Shown here: piece after piece, positions 9,234 through 18,330 of the stretch
Position numbering within the stretch: the first letter of the stretch is position 1
Layout: each line of letters starts with the position of its first letter
Assembly: GCF_001298445.1 (NCBI RefSeq)
Contig: NZ_CP012036.1
Location: 1,035,091 to 1,099,090 of the forward strand
Origin: Nostoc piscinale CENA21
GTDB taxonomy: Bacteria > Cyanobacteriota > Cyanobacteriia > Cyanobacteriales > Nostocaceae
DNA length: 64,000 nucleotides
Reading direction: 5' to 3'
Translations under genes and position numbers: made by a program
Notes under the pieces: generated by a model
The model's input: the letters and a program-made list of their open reading frames with translations, nothing else
What the model was told of the DNA's origin: nothing
Database searches by the model: none

Positions 9234-9923
9234 ATGGCTATTTGGTTAAGTTTGTGTGCAGCGATTTTCGTAGTAGCTTACTTGCTGGGTTCTTTTCCCA
9301 CTGGCTATATTGCCGTGAAGCAGCTAACAGGTATTGATATTCGAGAAGTGGGTTCTGGTTCAACGGGGGCGACTAATGTATTAAGAACTTTGGGTAAAGG
9401 GCCGGGAGCCTTTGTTTTAGGAGTTGATTGCTTAAAAGGAGTATTTGCGATCGCTTTAGTTTATGCTTTATTTAATTTTGCTGCTACTTCCAACTTTGTT
9501 CCAAAAACCGTAGATTTGCAATTATGGCAACCCTGGATGGTGATATTAGCGGGTTTAGCTGCGATTTTGGGACACAGTAAATCAATATTTCTGGGCTTTA
9601 CTGGTGGTAAATCTGTGGCTACCAGTTTAGGGATATTATTAGCGATGAGTTGGCAAGTTGGTTTGGCAACTTTGGGAGTATTTGCCGTTGTTGTCGCTAT
9701 TTCCCGCATTGTATCCTTAAGTTCAATTTCTGGTGCGATCGCTGTTTCTATTTTGATGTTACTTTTCCACCAACCATTACCTTATATTTTGTTTAGTATT
9801 CTTGGTGGTTTTTATGTAATTATTCGCCACCGCAGTAATATAGAGCGTCTTTTAGCTGGAACTGAACCCAAAATTGGACAGAAAGTAGTTACAGAAGCCG
9901 AAAAAACAGAACAAACTGTTTAA
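9234..9923 (+). CDS. plsY: Glycerol-3-phosphate acyltransferase PlsY
   Basis: About 229 residues, an integral membrane protein with five to six hydrophobic helices. The three family motifs are visible: GSFPTGYIAVKQLTGIDIRE near the N-terminus with GSGSTGATNVLRTLGKGPG, then LGHSKSIFLGFTGGKSVATSLG in the middle, and FYVIIRHRSNIERLLAGTEPKIG at the end. PlsY transfers acyl from acyl phosphate to glycerol 3-phosphate, the first step of phospholipid synthesis. I prefer the ATG at 9234. A TTG at 9219 in the same frame would add five residues. Confidence 0.93.
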   Translation: MAIWLSLCAAIFVVAYLLGSFPTGYIAVKQLTGIDIREVGSGSTGATNVLRTLGKGPGAFVLGVDCLKGVFAIALVYALFNFAATSNFVPKTVDLQLWQPWMVILAGLAAILGHSKSIFLGFTGGKSVATSLGILLAMSWQVGLATLGVFAVVVAISRIVSLSSISGAIAVSILMLLFHQPLPYILFSILGGFYVIIRHRSNIERLLAGTEPKIGQKVVTEAEKTEQTV

Positions 9924-9935
9924 TTGTTGAGGGTG

Positions 9936-9968
9936 ATAGCAGGAGGACGACAGTCGTCCTCCTGCTAT
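9936..9968. terminator. Strong bidirectional terminator hairpin between plsY and pmbA
   Basis: A perfect 15-bp GC-containing stem (9936-9950 with 9954-9968) and a 3-base loop lie in the 46-base gap between convergent stops. The right arm ends one base before the stop codon of the minus-strand gene. Confidence 0.75.
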
Positions 9969-9969
9969 A

Positions 9970-11311
9970 TTATTCCCCAGTAATGGAAAGTCCATCAACC
10001 CAAACTCTCGGAGAAACACCGCCTGGAGTTAATTCGACTTCTTTTTCTAGGTAAACAATAGACTTGAGAACTTGTAAGAAATCACCAGCAACAGTGGCTG
10101 ATTCTATACTTGTCTTCTCGCCTTTATTTATTAACCAACCGTCAAAGGGTAAAGAAAACGAACCTTGTAAAGCTTTCACCCCAGCGTGCAGAGCTTGTAA
10201 ATCATCAATTAAAATGACATTTTCCGCAGTTGCTAAACTAAATTCTTGCTCAGGGGTTGCAGCAGCAAAGACATGATAAAAGTTAGGACTGACGCTCACT
10301 TTTGCACCAATACTGGCATTACCTGTTGGTTGAGCATTTAGTCTTTTAGCCGTACCAGCACTGTGAAGAAAGCCTGTAAGTACACCATTCTCAATCAATT
10401 TTACCTGACGAGTTGGTGTGCCTTCGCCATCAAAAGTTTCGGCACCAACATTAGCCGGATGCAGTGCATCATCGTAGACTGAAAGTAATGGTGAAGCAAT
10501 TTCTTTGCCTAAATCATCAGGAGTAGACAAACTTTGCTTATCTAAAATGCTTTGAGCGTTGAATAAATTAGAAAAAGCACCCAACAAACTTAAAAAAGCA
10601 TCAGGAGAGAAGACAACTAAATATTTACCAGACTTGACTTTTTCGTAGTTCAAGTGACTGATAGTTTTGTCTGCGGCTTCTTTGATGCAACCATTGATAT
10701 CAAGCTCATCAACACTACGGCTGATTCTAAAACTATTCCCACTACGAGGTTTTTTATCTTCTTCTTCTGTTTTGCTGTAAAGATAAACGGATGCTATGGA
10801 GTGAGACTCAGTTCTAACTGCACCATCACTATTGAGATAAAATCTGTCAACATCTCTTTGTGCTAAACCGTTGTAAGGTACACCTTGAATTGCTGGATGA
10901 GCCGACAGTAATTCTTTTTCTGCTATCAATAATTTTTCTATTAGTTCAGAAACTGGGGCTTGGGGTGCTTTATCTTCTGATGGATGATCAATAGGAACTG
11001 TTGCTTCTGGACTAAAATCTGGAACGTTTTCTTTGACACCAAAGAAACTAGCTTCGTAGGCAGTTTTTAATGCTAATTCTAAGCCTTTGGGGTCTACATC
11101 TGTAGTGCTGGTAATGCCAATTGTGTTTTGTTCATTCCAAACACGCACGGTAACACCAGAGCGATTGGAAGCTTTAACTTGTTTTGGCTCACCCTGATCT
11201 ACTTGGACGCTAGTTTCGTCTATAGTTGAGCCATAAATGTCGAATTTTTTTGATGCCAAGTTTCTCGGCATTTTCTTTAGCGTAAGTTGAGATTTCGGTA
11301 ATATTTGGCAT
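9970..11311 (-). CDS. pmbA: TldE/PmbA-family metalloprotease subunit (frameshift in an A7 run)
   Basis: From 11245 leftward the protein is a clear PmbA/TldE: KFDIYGSTIDETSVQVDQGE, SNRSGVTVRVWNE, and the C-terminal part with a Gly-rich end. The proper start is the ATG at 11311 (MPNITEISTYAKENAEKLGI), but the run of seven A at 11245-11251 puts it out of frame. With six A, GIKKFDIYG is continuous and the protein has the family length of about 446 residues. Without the correction, translation could only begin at an unrelated ATG at 11271. PmbA partners TldD in a heterodimeric protease that cleaves unfolded peptides and modified peptide precursors. tldD lies just upstream on the same strand. Confidence 0.85.
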
Positions 11312-11395
11312 AGTCAAATTTTGGATTTTGGATTTTAAATTAACCGCAGATGGACGCAGATATCTGTGTACATCTGTGGTTTGATATATGGATAA

Positions 11396-12868
11396 TTAAC
11401 GACCACCGACGGTGATAGAATCAACTTTGATGTGTGGTTGTCCGACTGTGGTGTAGATACTGCCGCTAACAGAACCGCAGAAACCGGGGGCTAATTCTAA
11501 ATCTTGAGAACACATGGAAATTTTATTCATAATTTCCTTGGCTTCACCAATTAAAATTGCGCCTTTTAATGGTTTGGTAATTTTGCCATTTTCTATTAAG
11601 TAAGCTTCATCAACACTAAAGTTAAATTGACCTGTAGCGCCAACACTACCGCCGCCCATTTTTTTACAGTAAATGCCTTTATCAATAGAAGCAAATAAAT
11701 CTTCGTTGGTGTATTCGCCAGTGGCAATATAGGTGTTACGCATCCGGCTGGCAGCAGCAAAGGTATAATTTTGGCGGCGGCCGCTACCTGTTCTGGGGTG
11801 TCCGGTGCGCCAAGAACCTGCTCTATCTGCTAAGAAGTTTTTGAGAACGCCTTTTTCTATGAGTAATGTTCTTTGGGCTGGCATACCTTCATCATCCATA
11901 TCGATTGTCCCGAAGGCATAATCAGAACGTCCTTCATCCCAAGCTGTTAAACTTTCGTGGGCGATTTTTTCGCCTTTTTTATCAGCAAAGGGGGTGGTGT
12001 TGCGCTCGATTTGGGTGGTTTCTAGCAAGTGTCCGCAGGCTTCGTGGAAGATTACGCCGCCAAAGTGATTGGCCATGATGATGGGGTAAGTACCAGATTC
12101 CACATAATCTGCATACAGCATTTTGCCAGCAGATTCAGCTATTTGTTCGGCGGCTTGGGTGTAGTCCCAAGTTCTGAGGAAGTTAGCATCGCTGGTATTG
12201 CCTGCACGCTCACCGATAGAAGCACGATTCGCACCATCGGCAGACAATAAGTTAAATCCTACTGATTGGGTGAGGCGAATGTCACGGGCAAAGGTGCCAT
12301 CACTAGAGGCAACTAAAACTTCTTGCCAATCTCTAAAATAAGTGGCACGGCGAGATTGGATATGGCTGGCTTTTTTGTTCAGAGCCGCAGTACCATCTAA
12401 GAGAACTTCGCCCATTTCGCGAATAGAACTACACAGCCCTAACCAGCTATCTTTACCTCTTTTTGTGGCGTAGTCGCGCAATAATTCCAGGTTGATTTCT
12501 GGGATGAAGGAATAAGGGGCGGGTAGCTGTAACCCTAAAATGGAAAGTCCTTTTTCTAAAGCTGCTTTTAACCCAGTAAAGGAAAGGTCGTTGGTACTAA
12601 CGTAGCAGTCGGCTTTGCCACGAAATACTCTCACGCCTGCGCCTGTTGCCAAACTTGGTGAAATACTGGTGATGGCATCGTCTTCTGCTAAACAACTAAT
12701 GTAGTTGCGACGCTCTAAGAAAAATTCGATGAAGTCAGCACCGGCGGCGCGTCCTAGTCCCAAAAGGGTTGCCAGGGGGGCTTCCCATGTTTCATCGAAT
12801 CGTTCTGTTGTGGAGGAGTATTTTAAAGTTGGTAGTTGGTTCGAGAGAAGTAGGGTACTTGTAAGCAT
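11396..12868 (-). CDS. tldD: TldD-family metalloprotease, catalytic subunit
   Basis: 490 residues. The zinc-binding motif HEACGH sits in GGVIFHEACGHLLETTQ near residue 275, and later segments such as GSGRRQNYTFAAASRMRNTY and MGGGSVGATGQFNFSV are characteristic of TldD. It forms the zinc-bearing half of the TldD/E protease, which degrades unstructured peptides and trims some RiPP leader peptides in other bacteria. pmbA follows about 85 bases downstream, so the two are likely co-transcribed. A possible link to the microviridin precursors of this window is only a suggestion, because the genes are 19 kb apart. Confidence 0.92.
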   Translation of the reverse strand: MLTSTLLLSNQLPTLKYSSTTERFDETWEAPLATLLGLGRAAGADFIEFFLERRNYISCLAEDDAITSISPSLATGAGVRVFRGKADCYVSTNDLSFTGLKAALEKGLSILGLQLPAPYSFIPEINLELLRDYATKRGKDSWLGLCSSIREMGEVLLDGTAALNKKASHIQSRRATYFRDWQEVLVASSDGTFARDIRLTQSVGFNLLSADGANRASIGERAGNTSDANFLRTWDYTQAAEQIAESAGKMLYADYVESGTYPIIMANHFGGVIFHEACGHLLETTQIERNTTPFADKKGEKIAHESLTAWDEGRSDYAFGTIDMDDEGMPAQRTLLIEKGVLKNFLADRAGSWRTGHPRTGSGRRQNYTFAAASRMRNTYIATGEYTNEDLFASIDKGIYCKKMGGGSVGATGQFNFSVDEAYLIENGKITKPLKGAILIGEAKEIMNKISMCSQDLELAPGFCGSVSGSIYTTVGQPHIKVDSITVGGR

Positions 12869-12953
12869 GGGTAGCCTCGTCTGCTGGCTGAATTTCAGGG
12901 ATTTAACTGAAAAATCCTAGTGTGTTAACTCTAGCAAATTTACCCAGAATGGA

Positions 12954-12988
12954 GGGAGTGGGGAGTGGGGAGTGGGGAGTGGGGAATG
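12954..12988. repeat. Heptamer tandem repeat (GGGGAGT unit)
   Basis: About five tandem copies of a GGGGAGT-type heptamer, the last slightly altered. It resembles the short tandemly repeated repetitive (STRR) sequences known from heterocystous cyanobacteria. It lies upstream of tldD. Confidence 0.75.
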
Positions 12989-13014
12989 AGGTGCGGGGAA
13001 TATGAATTATTCCA

Positions 13015-13051
13015 TGTATATACATAAGTTTGAGTTAGCCATGTATATACA
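13015..13051. promoter_or_regulatory. Pair of identical palindromes TGTATATACA upstream of tldD
   Basis: The 10-bp palindrome TGTATATACA occurs at 13015-13024 and again at 13042-13051, with starts 27 bases apart, in the region before tldD (start at 12868). Two identical palindromes on almost the same helix face could be a regulator-binding pair. This is a sequence observation only. Confidence 0.35.
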
Positions 13052-13055
13052 AAAA

Positions 13056-13950
13056 TTAATTCCCTCCTGCCTCCTGCCTCCTGCCTCCTGCCTCCAAGAA
13101 GCCTTGACGGGCGAAGATTTCAATCATTTCGCTGCGGCTAAGGTTATTTTCAGCAGCTAATTCTGCGAGTTTTTCCCAGGCTGTATCTGTGAGTCTAATT
13201 GACCTTAACTGTTTAGGTTCTGAACTGTAATCTGTTTGAAATTTACCGGAGGATGTACGTTTGCGTCTTGGTGTTTTCTGTCTTGTACCGGAATATTGAT
13301 CTGTAAGTTCAGTTTCAGGAGTTAGATTAATGGTGATTAATTTAACTAAGTTATCAATGAGGCGATCGCTCTCCATTGGCATAATCTCTTTACCATGCAG
13401 CATGTGCTGAGTAATCATAAAATGAACTAATGTACCAATAAAAATACGTGCAGCTGCCTGGGGGTCAGGTAATTGAAGTTCTGGATGGGCAGCAAAATAT
13501 TGACTGATTAAATCTAAGCCAGATTTATCGATATTTTTGAGAAATACTTGGGCTAGTGACGGAAATCGCCCAGATTCACCAATAATCAATCTGATTAAGC
13601 CAAGGAACTCTGGTTCGCAAGTAACTTCATCTAAAATACCCTTCGCTACACGACGCAACACAATTTTAGGGTCGCCTTGGTGAAATTCTGGGTCTTGGGG
13701 GTTCAACAATGGTAGACATTTTTCTCCTACTAGTTGCTCAACTAATGCTGCAAATAATGTTTCTTTATCCTGAAAATAGCTGTAAACGGTTGTTTTAGAG
13801 ACTCCGGCTGCGGCTGTCACTTTATCCATTGTGGTGGCTGCATAGCCATTTTCCAGAAATTCTTGGATTGCACCAGTGAGAATAGCATCGACTTTCTCGG
13901 CTGAACGGTCTGGATTATCTTGCTCTATCTGTCTTTTTTTTATGTCTCAT
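13056..13950 (-). CDS. TetR/AcrR-family regulator with a ribbon-helix-helix-like tail (frameshift in an A8 run)
   Basis: The HTH is clear: NGYAATTMDKVTAAAGVSKT followed by TVYSYFQDKETLFAAL. The in-frame ATG at 13829 would lose helix 1. Upstream codons continue in frame to AEKVDAILTGAIQEFLE but end at a stop without a start. Reading the A8 run at 13934-13941 as A7 gives MRHKKRQIEQDNPDRSAEKV from an ATG at 13950, a normal TetR N-terminus. The ligand domain is followed by RSIRLTDTAWEKLAELAAE and LSRSEMIEIFARQG, which looks like a CopG/Arc ribbon-helix-helix. The last residues (EAGGRRQEAGG) are translated from a tandem heptamer. It diverges from devBCA and probably represses it. Confidence 0.8.
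13064..13095. repeat. Heptamer tandem repeat CTCCTGC overlapping the 3' end of the TetR gene
   Basis: Four tandem copies of CTCCTGC. Read on the minus strand, it encodes the Gly-Gly-Arg-Arg-Gln-Glu-Ala end of the regulator, so repeat growth has extended the reading frame. Confidence 0.75.
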
Positions 13951-14023
13951 GTCTTGATTTTTGGTCATTTATGACTGTCCCCATACGTCTATTTCCTAAA
14001 AAAGAAATTTTTTTGGATGACTC

Positions 14024-14070
14024 TTGACATTATTGTAATGTACGGTTTAGTTTAATTACAGTAATTAAAC
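14024..14070 (+). promoter_or_regulatory. Promoter and probable TetR operator of the devBCA operon
   Basis: TTGACA at 14024-14029 is a perfect -35 box, and TAGTTT at 14048-14053 (18-base spacing) is a fair -10. Overlapping the -10 is a perfect palindrome with 10-base arms, GTTTAATTAC (14050-14059) and GTAATTAAAC (14061-14070), around one central A. This is the size and place expected for a TetR dimer operator that blocks RNA polymerase. The inverted repeat CATTATTGTAATG also lies in the spacer. The gene starts at 14111. Confidence 0.6.
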
Positions 14071-14110
14071 AATATAGTTTATTTAGCGTCCTAAACGAAA
14101 GGGGCTTATA

Positions 14111-15406
14111 GTGAGTAATGCAGTAGCTAAGGGTTCCGCATACTTCAAGCCTAATTCTCGCCAGCTAATAATGTTGGCAGCAACACTAGGTATTGCGATC
14201 GCAGGTTATAAATTTTGGCAAGTGCAATCAACGCCTACTCATAACACAGCAACAACAGAGGTGAGTTTACCGCAAATTAAGACGGTGACGGCGTTAGGGA
14301 GACTAGAACCAAAAGGACAGGTAATTAAACTTTCGGCTCCGGCGGCTAGTCAAAGTAGCCGAGTTGAGAAACTGTTGGTAAAAGAAGGTGATCAAGTTAA
14401 AGCTGGGCAATTAATTGCCATTTTAGATAACCGCGATCGCCTCCAAGCAGCTTTGCAAGAAGCTCAAGAAGCTGTAAAGGTAGCGAGGATAAATTTAGCG
14501 AAGGTGCAAGCGGGTGCAAAACAAGGTGAAATTGCCGCGCAGAAAGCCGAAGTTGCTCGCGTACAAGCACAAAATTTCGGTCAAGAAACAGAACAAAGGC
14601 AAACGATTGCACGGTTAGAGGCACAATGGCAAGGTGAGACGACTGCTCAACAGGCAACAATTAAAAGATTAGCGGCAGAATTAAAAAATGCAGAAGCCGA
14701 ATTTCGGCGTTATCAGCAACTTTATTCGGAAGGTGCAATTTCCCTTTCCACCTTTGATAGTAAACGCTTGAGTGTCGATACAATCACCCAGCAGTTGAGT
14801 GAAGCCAAAGCCAATTTAAACCGCATAGATAGTACTGGGAGCAAACAAATTAGTGAAGCCAAGGCAGCTTTAGGGCGAATTACGGCGACAGGTAGCCAGC
14901 AAGTCCAGTCAGCCGCAGCCAGCTTAAATAGTATTGCTGAAGTTCGTCCTGTGGATGTGCAAGCCGCAAAAGCAGAAATTGATCGGGCAGTTGCCGCCGC
15001 CAACCAAGCCAAGGCAAACTTAGATCAAGCTTATGTGCGATCGCCACAAGATGGTCTAGTCTTCGATATTCATACACGTTCTGGTGAACTAGTATCTAGC
15101 GATGGCATCGTGGAAATTGGACAAACTAAACAGATGTATGCAGTCGTAGAAGTTTATCAAAGCGATGTCAGTAAAATTCGCCCACAACAAAAAGTGCAAA
15201 TATCCAGCAACTCTCTCCCCGGTGAATTGTCTGGAACAGTAGATTGGATTGGCTGGAAAGTCCAACGACAAAATGTCATCAACACAGATCCCAGCGAAAA
15301 TATTGACTCTAGAATCGTGGAAGTTCATGTGCAACTAGATGACGCTTCCAGCAGCAAAGCCGCCAAATTTACCAATTTACAAGTCAAAGCGGTGATTGAA
15401 CTATGA
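14111..15406 (+). CDS. DevB-type membrane fusion protein (HlyD family)
   Basis: 431 residues from a GTG at 14111 preceded by GAAAGGGG. A single membrane helix lies near residues 18-35, then a biotinyl-lipoyl-like half (VEKLLVKEGDQVKAGQLIAI), a long alpha-helical coiled-coil hairpin (about 110-300, rich in Ala, Gln, Lys and Glu) and the second lipoyl/beta-barrel part (AYVRSPQDGLVFDIHTRSGE). This is the periplasmic adaptor that links an ABC exporter to a TolC-type outer-membrane channel. In Anabaena, DevBCA and its paralogues export heterocyst glycolipids or other envelope lipids. Its stop overlaps the devC start by ATGA. Because several paralogues exist, I do not assign the exact symbol. Confidence 0.88.
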   Translation: MSNAVAKGSAYFKPNSRQLIMLAATLGIAIAGYKFWQVQSTPTHNTATTEVSLPQIKTVTALGRLEPKGQVIKLSAPAASQSSRVEKLLVKEGDQVKAGQLIAILDNRDRLQAALQEAQEAVKVARINLAKVQAGAKQGEIAAQKAEVARVQAQNFGQETEQRQTIARLEAQWQGETTAQQATIKRLAAELKNAEAEFRRYQQLYSEGAISLSTFDSKRLSVDTITQQLSEAKANLNRIDSTGSKQISEAKAALGRITATGSQQVQSAAASLNSIAEVRPVDVQAAKAEIDRAVAAANQAKANLDQAYVRSPQDGLVFDIHTRSGELVSSDGIVEIGQTKQMYAVVEVYQSDVSKIRPQQKVQISSNSLPGELSGTVDWIGWKVQRQNVINTDPSENIDSRIVEVHVQLDDASSSKAAKFTNLQVKAVIEL

Positions 15407-16581
15407 CAGGAATTATTCAAGAACTGCAACGCCGCACACCTTTGGGATGGTTGCAACTGAGTCATCACAAAAGCCGCTTGTTGGTTGCATTAGCTGGTAT
15501 AGCCTTTGCTGATGTGCTGATTTTTATGCAGCTAGGTTTTCAGAATGCGCTGTATGACAGCAACACCCGCCTGAATCGCGCCTTGGTTGCAGACATTATC
15601 TTGCTCAGTCCCCAAAGCCGGAATATGCAGAATTTAGCAACATTCTCTCGGCGGCGACTGTTGCAAGCCGCAGATGTACCCGGTGTGCAATCAGCCACAG
15701 CCATGTATATCGGTTTATTAACTTGGAAAAATCCCCAAACCCGCCGCAAAACCTCAATGCAAGCCATTGGCTTTAACCCGGAACAATCCGCCTTAAACAT
15801 TCCCGGAGTTCAAAGCCAATTAGACAAAATTAAACTCCCAGATACCTTCATTTTTGATCGGGCATCCAGAGGTGAATATCAAGAAGTTGTTCAGCAACTT
15901 GATGCAGGTAAAGTTGTAACCACAGAAGTAGATAAACACACGATTAATCTTAGTGGTGGATTTACATTAGGCGCATCATTTGGTGCTGATGGCACATTAG
16001 TTTCTAGTGATGAAAACTTTTTGCGGTTATTTCCGCGACGACAAGTAGGCGGGATTAATCTTGGTTTAATTAATATTCAACCAGGTTATGATGTCCAACA
16101 AGTTGCAGCAGGATTAAAATTACATCTCCAAAGTGAAGATGTTAAAGTATTAACCCGCGCAGAATACATCAAATTTGAAGAAGATTATTGGAAAACCGAA
16201 AGCCCGATTGGTTTTATCTTCAGTTTAGGTGTATCAATGGGTGTGATTGTGGGTGTAATTATTGTTTATCAAGTCTTATCAACTGATGTGAATGCCCATA
16301 TTAAAGAATATGCCACATTCAAAGCAATGGGCTATCGCAATGCCTACTTACTCGGAGTCATTTTTGAAGAAGCAATTATATTAGCAGTCTTGGGTTTTAT
16401 TCCTGGCTTTATCTTCCCATTAGGACTTTATCAATTAGCTGCCACGGCGACAAACTTACCCATATATATGACAGTAAGTCGAGCATTATTTGTCTTAATT
16501 TTAACAGTCATGATGTGTAGTTTGTCTGGAGCGATCGCTACTCGCAAACTCCAATCAGCCGACCCCGCAGATATGTTTTAA
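15403..16581 (+). CDS. DevC-type ABC exporter permease (MacB/FtsX-like)
   Basis: 392 residues. One N-terminal membrane helix (LLVALAGIAFADVLIFMQLG), a large extracytoplasmic domain (about 45-260), then three helices from about 270 (IGFIFSLGVSMGVIVGVIIV and others), which is the FtsX/MacB topology. It starts inside the devB stop codon (translational coupling) and is followed by the ATPase gene. Together the three genes encode a tripartite efflux pump, probably for glycolipid or another envelope component. The conserved end LQSADPADMF is typical of DevC proteins. Confidence 0.88.
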   Translation: MTGIIQELQRRTPLGWLQLSHHKSRLLVALAGIAFADVLIFMQLGFQNALYDSNTRLNRALVADIILLSPQSRNMQNLATFSRRRLLQAADVPGVQSATAMYIGLLTWKNPQTRRKTSMQAIGFNPEQSALNIPGVQSQLDKIKLPDTFIFDRASRGEYQEVVQQLDAGKVVTTEVDKHTINLSGGFTLGASFGADGTLVSSDENFLRLFPRRQVGGINLGLINIQPGYDVQQVAAGLKLHLQSEDVKVLTRAEYIKFEEDYWKTESPIGFIFSLGVSMGVIVGVIIVYQVLSTDVNAHIKEYATFKAMGYRNAYLLGVIFEEAIILAVLGFIPGFIFPLGLYQLAATATNLPIYMTVSRALFVLILTVMMCSLSGAIATRKLQSADPADMF

Positions 16582-16620
16582 AAACTCATAACTCTCCGCG
16601 TCTCTGCGCCTCTGCGTGAG
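16582..16620. repeat. Dispersed repeat of the CTCTGCGCCTCTGCG type
   Basis: The devC-devA gap contains TCTCTGCGCCTCTGCGTGAG, a family that recurs here inside the UgpC-type gene (about 50360-50392) and in complementary form near 58216. It is noncoding. Confidence 0.5.
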
Positions 16621-16635
16621 GTAAAAAAACTCGAT

Positions 16636-17358
16636 ATGGAAACTACTTACTCACCTAAACCTGTTATCTCCATCCAAAATCTTGACCATTATTTCGGTCA
16701 AGGTCAACTGCGTAAACAAGTTTTATTTAATATCAACCTCACCATTAATGCAGGTGAAATTATCATTATGACTGGCCCTTCCGGTTCTGGTAAAACTACA
16801 TTATTAACCTTAGTAGGTGGCTTACGTTCCGCCCAATCTGGTAGTTTACAAGTATTAGACCGAGAACTTTGTCATGCTAGTAGTGAAGAATTAACCCAAG
16901 CCCGACGCAGCAACGGATATATTTTCCAAGCTCACAACTTGCATGGTAGTTTAACAGCAATTCAGAATGTGCGGATGGGTTTAGAAGTGCATCATGGAAT
17001 TACACCCCAAGAAATGCTGACACGTTCCCAAGCAATGTTAGCCGCAGTTGGGTTAGAACATCGCTTGAATTACTATCCTGATAGTTTATCGGGGGGACAA
17101 AAACAACGGGTAGCGATCGCTCGTGCCTTAGTAAATCAACCTAAAATAGTCTTGGCAGATGAACCAACAGCCGCCCTCGATAAACAATCTGGGCGCGATG
17201 TCGTGGAATTAATGCAAAAACTTGCCAAAGAGCAAGGCTGTACAATTTTGCTAGTCACCCACGACAACCGCATTTTAGATATTGCTGACCGAATTATTTA
17301 CATGGAAGATGGACATCTGGTGAGGGATGGGGTGAGTGCTGTAGCGATGGAGAAGTGA
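16636..17358 (+). CDS. DevA-type ABC exporter ATP-binding protein
   Basis: 240 residues. Walker A GPSGSGKTT, Q-loop FQAHNLHGSLTA, signature LSGGQKQR, Walker B VLADEPTAALD, and switch His in LLVTHDNR. It belongs to the LolD/MacB group, as expected for the ATPase of a DevBCA pump. It is the third gene of the operon, 54 bases after devC, with the gap filled by a dispersed repeat. Confidence 0.9.
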   Translation: METTYSPKPVISIQNLDHYFGQGQLRKQVLFNINLTINAGEIIIMTGPSGSGKTTLLTLVGGLRSAQSGSLQVLDRELCHASSEELTQARRSNGYIFQAHNLHGSLTAIQNVRMGLEVHHGITPQEMLTRSQAMLAAVGLEHRLNYYPDSLSGGQKQRVAIARALVNQPKIVLADEPTAALDKQSGRDVVELMQKLAKEQGCTILLVTHDNRILDIADRIIYMEDGHLVRDGVSAVAMEK

Positions 17359-17418
17359 TATCGTTTCTTGATGAAGATGCAATTAATAGCGACTGTCGCC
17401 TGAAACTTTCCTATATTC

Positions 17419-18230
17419 TAAGAGGATGTTTTAAAAGTCCTATTATTGGTAGCCAAACATTTTAGATCCCCCTAAATCCCCCTTCCCTACTAGCAGGGCT
17501 GTTTCATTCTAAAAAAGAAAAAAGTAATGGGATGTTGTGGGAGCAGAATCTGATAGCTCTGGTAAGGGAATCAAAACCATTGTGGCGGAAAAGATTAATC
17601 ACAAAACTGCGGAGAATTGAGAAGTTGGCAGCAGCATAACCATCAACCATTTGGGCAGAGTCTTCATCAAAGACAACATCTTTCACCCAATGTAATCGAT
17701 TTTCTACGCCCCAGTGGCGACGAATACCACAGGCAAAATCGGATGCTTTCAGGGACAGAGAACTGATGTAGTAAGCAGTTTCTTGGTAAGCTTTACCAGC
17801 ACGAGTACCAACTCGTTCGACTTGAATAATCGACTTTAAACCCAGCCAATCATGGGAAATATTGTTCAAGTTTTCAAATACACAAACACGACGTTGAGTA
17901 AAGCGACCACTCCTTCGTTCAAAATCAGTATGTATAGTTGTGGGCTGTGAGTGCTGCATATTCTGTTGGATTTGGTGATACAGTTTGGGCTGATTGGCTT
18001 TGACTGCAATCACATAATCATTGCCACTGTGGATGATTTGCTGGACTGTTTTTTTTGACAATGAAGTGCATCAAAACTAAACACTACACCCTTTAAATCC
18101 AAGATAGCAATTAAGTTTTGAACCGTAGCAATTTCACTGCTTTGCTTGTTATCCATCGTTTGTAACCCGACGACTTGACCTTGGTGGCTACTAAACATAC
18201 CAATGAGAGGATTTTTAAAACATCCTCTTA
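17419..18230. mobile_element. Internally deleted ISAs1-type insertion element with both terminal inverted repeats
   Basis: The ends are 22-bp inverted repeats, TAAGAGGATGTTTTAAAA plus GTCC at 17419-17440 and its complement with one mismatch at 18209-18230. The 812-bp body holds only the C-terminal part of an ISAs1-family transposase. A complete copy of this family is longer (about 1.2-1.3 kb). I do not see a target-site duplication in the flanks. It cannot move by itself but could be mobilised in trans. Confidence 0.75.
17504..18198 (-). pseudogene. ISAs1-family transposase remnant, N-terminus deleted and frameshifted
   Basis: The fragment starts at about 18198 next to the right inverted repeat, reads DLKGVVFSFDALHCQKK, then shifts frame at the A8 run 18050-18057. 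Nine A would give HCQKKTVQQIIHSGNDYVI. The rest shows family hallmarks: IRRHWGVENRLHWVKDVVFD (the HW.EN.LHW signature containing a catalytic Glu) and ED further on. About the first 130-150 residues, including the first catalytic Asp, are missing. Confidence 0.8.
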
Positions 18231-18330
18231 CACCCTTTCTGAAAAGACAACCTCTGTATTGAAATCCTAAATATTAGAAAGGCTGTAAATTTCTGCTTGC
18301 AAGTTAGCTCTGGCAGATGCTTCGGCTACC

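Noticed and set aside
11235..11271. Start of pmbA at the ATG at 11271
   Set aside because: It lies out of frame with the conserved N-terminus MPNITEISTYAKENAEKLGI, and the family-consistent start is at 11311.
12954..13095. Tandem short repeats as a CRISPR array
   Set aside because: Units are 7 bases with no spacers. They fit cyanobacterial STRR elements.
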